Assembly: GCF_900091435.1 (NCBI RefSeq) | Contig: NZ_FMCS01000006.1 | Span: forward strand, 425,594 to 489,593 | Reading direction: 5' to 3' | Source of the DNA: Micromonospora chaiyaphumensis | Lineage (GTDB): Bacteria; Actinomycetota; Actinomycetes; Mycobacteriales; Micromonosporaceae | Length of the DNA: 64,000 nt | In this document: piece by piece, positions 59,659 through 64,000 of the stretch | Numbering within the stretch: the stretch's first letter is position 1 | Layout: each line of letters opens with the position of its first letter | The notes under the pieces: model-generated | Told to the model about the DNA's origin: nothing | Database searches by the model: none | What the model saw: only the letters and a program-made list of their open reading frames with translations | Position numbers and translations under genes: made by a program

Positions 59659-59664
59659 AGCCTA
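59659..59664 (-). promoter_or_regulatory. -10 box TAGGCT of the argS leader
   Basis: TAGGCT ends six bases before ATG 59652. A TTGCGC element lies about 19 bp further upstream. Confidence 0.55.
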
Positions 59665-59712
59665 ACCGGCCGGCCCGGGGGCGGCGCAAGGCCGTACCCG
59701 GGCCCGGCCGGT
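59665..59712 (-). terminator. Hairpin terminator between trpS and the argS leader
   Basis: Arms ACCGGCCGGCCCGGG (59665-59679) and its near-complement at 59697-59712 form 15 pairs with one bulged base. It abuts the -10 box of the argS leader, separating the two transcription units. Confidence 0.65.
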
Positions 59713-59728
59713 CGGCGTACCCGGAAGG

Positions 59729-60787
59729 TCAGGCCGGCGTGTCGACGGCCTTGCGGTAGCGCTCGGCCCTCCGCCGCACCTGGGTGTACGCGCTGGTGAG
59801 GCCCATCGCCCGGCGGACCTCGACAAGGGTGCGGCGCACCTCGGCGCGGGTCCGCTCGGTGCCCTCGACGATCAGCTCGTCGACCAGGCCGGGTTGCCCC
59901 TCGAACCGGGCCCGCCGCTCCCGGACCGGGTCGAGGAACCGGTTGAGCGCGCCCGCCAGCTCCTCCTTGACCTCGACGTCGCCGACCCGGCCGGCGCGGT
60001 AGCGCCCCTTCAGCTCCTCGACCGTGGCGCGGTCGGTGTGGAACACGTCGAGGTACGCGAAGACGGGGTTCCCCTCGACCGTGCCCGGCACGTCGGCCCG
60101 GACCCGGTTCGGGTCGGTGTACATCCCCATGACCTTGCGCCGCACGGTGGCCGGGTCGTCGGAGAGCGCGATGGCGTTCCCCCGGCTCTTGCTCATCTTC
60201 CCGGCGCCGTCGGTGCCGACCAGGGTGGGCGTCTCCGACATGATCATTTCCGGCACGGGGAACACCTCGCCGTAGAGGTGGTTGAAGCGCCGGGCGATCT
60301 CCCGGGTCACCTCCACGTGCGCGGCGTTGTCCTTGCCCACCGGCACGACCTGCCCCTTCACGCAGAGGATGTCGGCGGCCTGGAGGACGGGATAGCCGAG
60401 CAGCCCGTACGGCATCTCCTCCTTGCCGGCGTCCCGGCTCATCTCCTTGAGCGACGGGACCCGTTCCAGCCGGGGCACGGTGACCAGGTTCTGGAACAGG
60501 GTGTTCAGGTCGCCGACCTCGGGGATCGCCGACTGGAGGTAGAAGGTGGCCCGATCCGGCTCGACGCCGGCGGCGAGGATGTCGGTCACCATCTCGCGGG
60601 CGTTGCGGGAGACCTGCTCGATGTCCTCGCGGCCGTTCCGCGTGGTGAGCATGTGCAGGTCGGCGATGATGAAGAAGCTCTCGTAGCGCTGGTGCAGCTT
60701 CACCCGGTTGGCGATGCTGCCGACGTAGTGGCCCAGGTGCAGCCGCCCGGTCGGGCGGTCACCGGTGAGCATCCGTGCTGCGGACAT
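59729..60787 (-). CDS. trpS: Tryptophanyl-tRNA synthetase
   Basis: 352-aa class I synthetase. The HIGH motif is HLGH (17-20) in RLHLGHYVGS and KMSKS is intact (GKMSKSRGNAI). LHMLTT, PVGKDNAAHVEVTREIA and GYPVLQAADIL are further family motifs. Its N-terminus DRPTGRLHLGHY is like that of the auxiliary, indolmycin-resistant TrpRS in Streptomyces rather than the main type, so this may be the second trpS; that is tentative. ATG 60787 follows GAGAGG. A leaderless short ORF and a hairpin lie upstream. Confidence 0.9.
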   Translation of the reverse strand: MSAARMLTGDRPTGRLHLGHYVGSIANRVKLHQRYESFFIIADLHMLTTRNGREDIEQVSRNAREMVTDILAAGVEPDRATFYLQSAIPEVGDLNTLFQNLVTVPRLERVPSLKEMSRDAGKEEMPYGLLGYPVLQAADILCVKGQVVPVGKDNAAHVEVTREIARRFNHLYGEVFPVPEMIMSETPTLVGTDGAGKMSKSRGNAIALSDDPATVRRKVMGMYTDPNRVRADVPGTVEGNPVFAYLDVFHTDRATVEELKGRYRAGRVGDVEVKEELAGALNRFLDPVRERRARFEGQPGLVDELIVEGTERTRAEVRRTLVEVRRAMGLTSAYTQVRRRAERYRKAVDTPA

Positions 60788-60842
60788 GGTCGTACGCCTC
60801 TCGTGGCTGTTTCGGTGGAGGACGCGCGGGCGCGCGGGACAG

Positions 60843-60863
60843 GACCCGGGGTGTGCCCGGATC
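60843..60863 (-). promoter_or_regulatory. Hairpin in the trpS leader
   Basis: On the mRNA GATCCGGG and CCCGGGTC pair (one T-G wobble) over loop CACAC, 15 nt after the stop of the upstream ORF. A further short GCGCG hairpin follows. Confidence 0.45.
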
Positions 60864-60878
60864 AGTGGGGTTGGCTCG

Positions 60879-61046
60879 TCAGTGCGAGCGCCGCCATCGC
60901 CCGCCGGCGCGGAACCGCAGCCCACCGGCACGGAGGACGTCGAGGATCTGCTCCCGACCGTCGTCGACACGGGCCGGGAGAACCGGAGCGGCAGCCGCCG
61001 GGAGACCGTCGAGGGTCTCCGGGGCGCAGGTGCTCGGCCGGACCAT
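60879..61046 (-). CDS. Leaderless 55-codon ORF upstream of trpS
   Basis: 55-codon ORF beginning MVRPSTCAPE and ending FRAGGRWRRSH. Its only Trp codon (TGG 60896 to 60894) is residue 51, five codons before the stop, flanked by arginines. A leaderless -10 TACCGT (61059 to 61054) ends seven bases before the ATG. The stop is 91 nt before trpS, with a hairpin between. It could be a trpS leader peptide or a small protein gene. The single Trp is weak evidence for attenuation. Confidence 0.4.
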   Translation of the reverse strand: MVRPSTCAPETLDGLPAAAAPVLPARVDDGREQILDVLRAGGLRFRAGGRWRRSH

Positions 61047-61053
61047 GCCTGAC

Positions 61054-61059
61054 ACGGTA
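61054..61059 (-). promoter_or_regulatory. -10 box TACCGT upstream of the 55-codon ORF
   Basis: The same hexamer as before the Fpg/Nei gene, ending seven bases before ATG 61046. Confidence 0.45.
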
Positions 61060-61098
61060 GCCGGTCCACCACTCCGCGCGCAGACCGGAACGGCCTGG

Positions 61099-61545
61099 TC
61101 AGTCCCGCCGGTAGCTCTCGGCGTAGTAGTCGCCGACCTGCTCGCGGTAACCGGCGCGGTCGAAGTCGTCCGGGTCGAAGGCCGGTGACTCCTTGACCTG
61201 GTCCCGGGTCCGGTCCACGTGCACGACGCGCTCCAGGTGGTCGACCCGGGCCACCGTGCCGACCGGCAGCAGCACCTTCCGGCCGAAGATCCACGGCCCG
61301 GTGTCCACCACGAGGTAGCCCGCGCCGGCGTCGTCGCTCGCCCGGTCGACCGCGCCGATCCGGCCGTCGGTCGCCTCCACCCGGTAGCCGGTGAGGTCGA
61401 TCGGCGTGCCCGGGCCGGGGGCGTCGGGGCCACCGTCGGCGTCGCCCTCCGGGCGCTGCCGCGGCACGTCGTCGGGGCGGGTCTGGTCGTAGCCGCCCGC
61501 CAGCGCGGACGGGTCCCGCCAGAGCCACGGATTGAACGGCTGCAT
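61099..61545 (-). CDS. PRC-barrel domain protein
   Basis: 148-aa cytoplasmic protein. The N-terminus MQPFNPWLWRDPSALAG and an acidic linker lead to a PRC-barrel-like domain (IDLTGYRVEATDGRIGAVD, GAGYLVVDTGPWIFGRKVLLPVGTV in part). PRC barrels occur in photosynthetic and RNA-metabolism proteins; the role here is unknown. ATG 61545 has GGAGGT six bases upstream. About 280 bp separate it from the next gene, with no supported feature. Confidence 0.78.
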   Translation of the reverse strand: MQPFNPWLWRDPSALAGGYDQTRPDDVPRQRPEGDADGGPDAPGPGTPIDLTGYRVEATDGRIGAVDRASDDAGAGYLVVDTGPWIFGRKVLLPVGTVARVDHLERVVHVDRTRDQVKESPAFDPDDFDRAGYREQVGDYYAESYRRD

Positions 61546-61828
61546 GGTGCCACCTCCGGTGTCGTCGTCTCGCCACCCGAAACAGTGCCCGACGGGCCAA
61601 TGAGGGAAACACGAATGCAATTCCGAACTCCCCGCCGCCGTTTCTGCGAGATAGCTCATAATCGGCGCCCGCCGATCTGCCCCGTGGCTCCGGCGCAGGT
61701 GGTGGGTGGTGTCGCGGCCGTCCGGCACACCGGAAAGCGGACCGGAGTGTCCGCCGCGCACATTCGACCGGGCCGGCAACCGCACCATTCTGGTCCCGCA
61801 TCCGTCGGCACAGGGAAAGGGAAAACAG

Positions 61829-62292
61829 ATGCAGCGGGTCATTGGACGAATCGCGACCGCGGTGGCAGCGGCCGCCCTGGTGGTGCTGCCGGCCACCGGC
61901 GCGCGGGGCGCCGTGTTCAACCCGTACACCCCGGAGGCGCTCTGCGGGCTCGGCTACGTCGCCGTGGACCAGGACCCGATCCACGACGCCGCCACCGGCG
62001 CGCGGCTCGGCACCGTCCACCTCCTCCGCAACCCCCTCACCGGGTACGGCTGCACGGTCACCCTCAAGTCCGCGTACGTCGGCACGCTCACCGGGACCCG
62101 CGTCTACCTCGACCCGAGTGGACGCCCTTCCGGGTGGACGAGGGCAGCCGGAGCTACGCCGCCGGGCCGGTCCACCTCTACCTCGGCGCCGGCTGCGCGA
62201 TCTGGGGCGGGTCGATGACCGACCCGGCGGGCGTCGTCCACCACCACGACCGGGCGAACCCGGCGATCGGCGGGGCGGTCGCCTGCTTCTGA
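61829..62292 (+). pseudogene. Secreted protein gene interrupted by a frameshift
   Basis: ATG 61829 starts a signal peptide (RVIGRIATAVAAAALVVLPATGARG) and a small extracellular domain: FNPYTPEALCGLGYVAVD, GTVHLLRNPLTGYGCTV. At about 62115 the homologous frame continues one frame back as EWTPFRVDEGSRSYAAGPVHLYLGAGCAIWGG to a stop at 62292. Adding one G in CCCGAG would restore one ORF of about 154 codons with matching cysteines. It is either a one-base deletion or a sequencing error. Confidence 0.65.
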
Positions 62293-62341
62293 CCAGCGGA
62301 TGGCGGGCCGGATTCGCGCGGCGTGCGGACCGGCCCGCCGT

Positions 62342-62347
62342 TACGGT
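62342..62347 (+). promoter_or_regulatory. Leaderless -10 box TACGGT
   Basis: TACGGT ends six bases before GTG 62354, with no ribosome-binding site. Confidence 0.45.
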
Positions 62348-62353
62348 CACCCC

Positions 62354-62923
62354 GTGGGCAGGATGCGCGGAATCCACGAGCGGCCGGCGGGACTCACGTA
62401 CCAGCCGGACCTGGTCGACGACGACGAGGAACGCTCCCTGCTCGCGACCCTCGACGCGCTCGACTTCCACGAGGTCCGCATGCACGGGCAGGTCGCCCGG
62501 CGCACCGTCCGGCACTTCGGCTACGACTACGACTACGGCTCCTTCCAGCTCACCGCGACGGAGGCGCTGCCGGTGGCGCTGCGCTGGGTGCGCGAACGGT
62601 GCGCGGCGCTCGCCGGGGTCGACCCGGAGGCGCTCGCCCAGACGCTCGTCACCCGCTACCCGCCGGACTCCGTCATCGGCTGGCACCGCGACGCGCCCGC
62701 CTTCGGTCCGACCGTCGTCGGCCTCTCGCTGGGCTCCGCGTGCCGGTTGCGGTTCCAGCGGGGCACCGGGGAGAACCGCCGGGTGTACGAGGTGGAGCTG
62801 GCGCCCCGTTCCGGCTACGTGCTGAGCGGGGCGGCCCGGACCGCGTGGCAGCACAGCATCCCGCCGGTGCCGGCGCTTCGCTACTCGCTGACCTTCCGCA
62901 TGCTCCGGGCGCCGCGCTCCTGA
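62354..62923 (+). CDS. AlkB-like Fe(II)/2-oxoglutarate dioxygenase
   Basis: 189-aa DNA/RNA dealkylation-type dioxygenase. The metal triad is HxD in GWHRDAPAFGP plus the later His in WQHSIPPV; the 2-oxoglutarate Arg pair RxxxxxR is in LRYSLTFR. It would oxidatively remove alkyl groups from bases. GTG 62354 is chosen for the leaderless -10 upstream; ATG 62363 is an alternative. Confidence 0.85.
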   Translation: MGRMRGIHERPAGLTYQPDLVDDDEERSLLATLDALDFHEVRMHGQVARRTVRHFGYDYDYGSFQLTATEALPVALRWVRERCAALAGVDPEALAQTLVTRYPPDSVIGWHRDAPAFGPTVVGLSLGSACRLRFQRGTGENRRVYEVELAPRSGYVLSGAARTAWQHSIPPVPALRYSLTFRMLRAPRS

Positions 62924-62958
62924 CCTGCGCCGACGGCCCGCTGGCATACTGGCCAGCC

Positions 62959-63219
62959 ATGGTGCTGTCGCGTGGCTGGTCGGTGTTCCTGGTCGGGGTC
63001 GGGATCTGGACCTGGGTGATCTGGCCGAGGTTCGCGGTCGCCATCTGGAACGACCCGCGGGCGTGGTCGGTCGGCGCGGTCGGCGAGGGAAGCCCGACCA
63101 GCTTCCTCTGGGTGCACGCTCTGCTCATCGCGGCCTCGCTGGCCATCGGTACGACCGTCGGGGTGCTCGGTGTCCGGGGCTGGCTCACGGCCCGCCGCCG
63201 ACCCACGCAGGACCGCTGA
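62959..63219 (+). CDS. SCO4848-family small membrane protein
   Basis: 86-aa protein with two hydrophobic helices (FLVGVGIWTWVIWPRFAV and WVHALLIAASLAIGTTVGVLG in part). The SRGWSVFLVG ... FLWVHALL arrangement matches the conserved actinobacterial SCO4848 family; its function is unknown. ATG 62959 lies eight bases after CATACT, a possible leaderless -10. Confidence 0.75.
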   Translation: MVLSRGWSVFLVGVGIWTWVIWPRFAVAIWNDPRAWSVGAVGEGSPTSFLWVHALLIAASLAIGTTVGVLGVRGWLTARRRPTQDR

Positions 63220-63272
63220 GCAGGGCAGATAGCTCTGCGATGATGATGTGACGCGGGACGCTGCCCCTGGAT

Positions 63273-63302
63273 TTGACGATCAAACCCGAGGCCGCGTAAC
63301 TT
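63273..63302 (+). promoter_or_regulatory. rRNA operon upstream promoter
   Basis: -35 TTGACG (63273-63278), 18-bp spacer and -10 TAACTT (63297-63302). A weaker -10 TAAGGT follows at 63464-63469. Confidence 0.65.
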
Positions 63303-63613
63303 TCTCTCTGCCACCGCGGAACGGGGCAAACGGGACGAAGATCCCGGGGCCGCGAACCGAGGTTGGCACCCGGAAACCGCCGAGGACCACCTCGACGGAG
63401 CCGGACCGGGCGGGGCTCGTTGAAACGCCGCAGGGCGGATTTGGCGGAGCGAAACCGACCGGGTAAGGTTGACGACCGGCAGGGCACCGGGCGAGCTTGC
63501 GGGAAACCGCAGCGGCCGGCCTGCCAAATCCGATGACCAGGCACAGCGGTTCGCCGCTGCGCGTGTTCAGCGGCGCCGACCCGTACGAAGCGTGACAGAC
63601 CGGGACACACGGT

Positions 63614-63642
63614 TTGACACGGCAGAGACGGTGAGGTAACGT
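63614..63642 (+). promoter_or_regulatory. rRNA operon main promoter
   Basis: -35 TTGACA (63614-63619), 17-bp spacer and -10 TAACGT (63637-63642). It is the closest match to consensus in the window. The region 63220-63613 otherwise holds no supported gene. Confidence 0.8.
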
Positions 63643-63652
63643 AGTAAAAGTG

Positions 63653-63672
63653 CCCGGCGCGAGAGCGCCGGG
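63653..63672 (+). promoter_or_regulatory. rRNA leader hairpin
   Basis: An 8-bp stem CCCGGCGC/GCGCCGGG with a GAGA tetraloop just after the predicted start site. Confidence 0.55.
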
Positions 63673-63734
63673 TGTAACGGACGAAATGCCCCGGCTGGGG
63701 GCTCCACGGTGTGGGGCTTTCGGATGGTGTGTGG

Positions 63735-63761
63735 TTGTTCTTTGAGAACTCAACAGGGTGC
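63735..63761 (+). promoter_or_regulatory. boxA-like antitermination region
   Basis: TTGTTCTTTGAGAACTCAAC and following bases match the conserved actinobacterial pre-16S leader element that includes boxA. Confidence 0.6.
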
Positions 63762-63884
63762 TTGATAAGCCAGTGCCAAATTGATTTATACCCCGGACTG
63801 GTTGGCTCTTCTTTGGGAGGGTCTGCTGGTTGGGATTCCTTTGGCAACACTTTTGTTGTCAGGATGATTGTTCAACAAATATTT

Positions 63885-64000
63885 TTGTTGGAGAGTTTGA
63901 TCCTGGCTCAGGACGAACGCTGGCGGCGTGCTTAACACATGCAAGTCGAGCGGAAAGGCCCTTCGGGGTACTCGAGCGGCGAACGGGTGAGTAACACGTG
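63885..64000 (+). rRNA. 16S ribosomal RNA, 5' end only
   Basis: The start is set by alignment of GAGAGTTTGATCCTGGCTCAG-type bases with E. coli positions 6-27. A 7-bp hairpin (CAACAAA with TTTGTTG, 63873-63890) sits at the predicted 5' end. The first variable region is Micromonosporaceae-like. The gene continues beyond the window. Confidence 0.95.

Noticed and set aside
60898..60930. Alternative short ORF MAALALTSQPH overlapping the 55-codon frame
   Set aside because: It has no Trp or Arg run and no promoter-like box at the right distance.
1..64000. CRISPR arrays, transposases or phage structural genes
   Set aside because: No regularly spaced repeats and no transposase or capsid-type products were seen; the only mobile trace is the integrase fragment.

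Overview
The window is GC-rich actinobacterial chromosome. It ends in the first ~116 bases of a 16S rRNA gene whose 5' end and first variable region look like Micromonosporaceae, most likely Micromonospora. GTG starts, GTGA/ATGA stop-start overlaps and leaderless genes (a TANNNT -10 box 6-8 nt before the start codon) are common. No CRISPR array, intact insertion sequence or intact prophage is visible.

Layout. 0-6 kb: a truncated Fpg/Nei glycosylase gene diverging from a GT4 glycosyltransferase, then a minus-strand operon (Nudix, unknown protein, CTP-type nucleotidyltransferase, glycerol-1-phosphate-dehydrogenase-like enzyme, CDP-alcohol phosphotransferase) that looks like a pathway building and transferring a CDP-activated polyol, then a CBS protein. 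6-25.6 kb: an exopolysaccharide locus. A minus-strand operon encodes a chain-length/BY-kinase-like protein, DUF3048 lipoprotein, Wzy-like polymerase, APH-fold kinase, sulfotransferase, Wzx-like flippase, a second sulfotransferase, a GH26-like lipoprotein and a secreted malectin-repeat protein. A divergent plus-strand operon encodes an Alg14/Alg13-like (PssD/PssE) glycosyltransferase pair, a third sulfotransferase and a GT2 enzyme. A membrane-anchored GH26-like protein and a CysQ-type phosphatase follow. Three sulfotransferases plus the enzyme that clears their by-product PAP suggest a sulfated polysaccharide.

25.7-45 kb is mostly housekeeping: aminotransferase, CorA, cyclophilin, rhomboid, thiolase, a two-component system with a lipoprotein, a secreted SGNH-ricin protein, a GT2 synthase, a split transketolase facing a SoxR-type regulator and quinone oxidoreductase, tRNA-Ser(UGA), a PEBP protein and a methyltransferase. 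45-53.7 kb: a large membrane protein, an FhuF-like iron reductase behind an IdeR/DtxR-like iron box, an HTH-peptide deformylase fusion behind a perfect palindrome, a flavohemoglobin, a CPBP protease and an EcsC-like protein with a histone-like tail.

53.8-57.6 kb is a small accessory patch next to tRNA-Ser(GCU) and tRNA-Arg(ACG), with an integrase remnant and orphan DUF genes. 57.7-61.1 kb carries argS and trpS on the minus strand, each preceded by a leaderless short ORF and RNA hairpins. The argS leader peptide has seven arginines in its last ten residues and overlaps mutually exclusive hairpins, the layout of a ribosome-mediated attenuator. The window closes with a PRC-barrel protein, a frameshifted secreted-protein gene, an AlkB-like dioxygenase, a small membrane protein and the multi-promoter rRNA leader.
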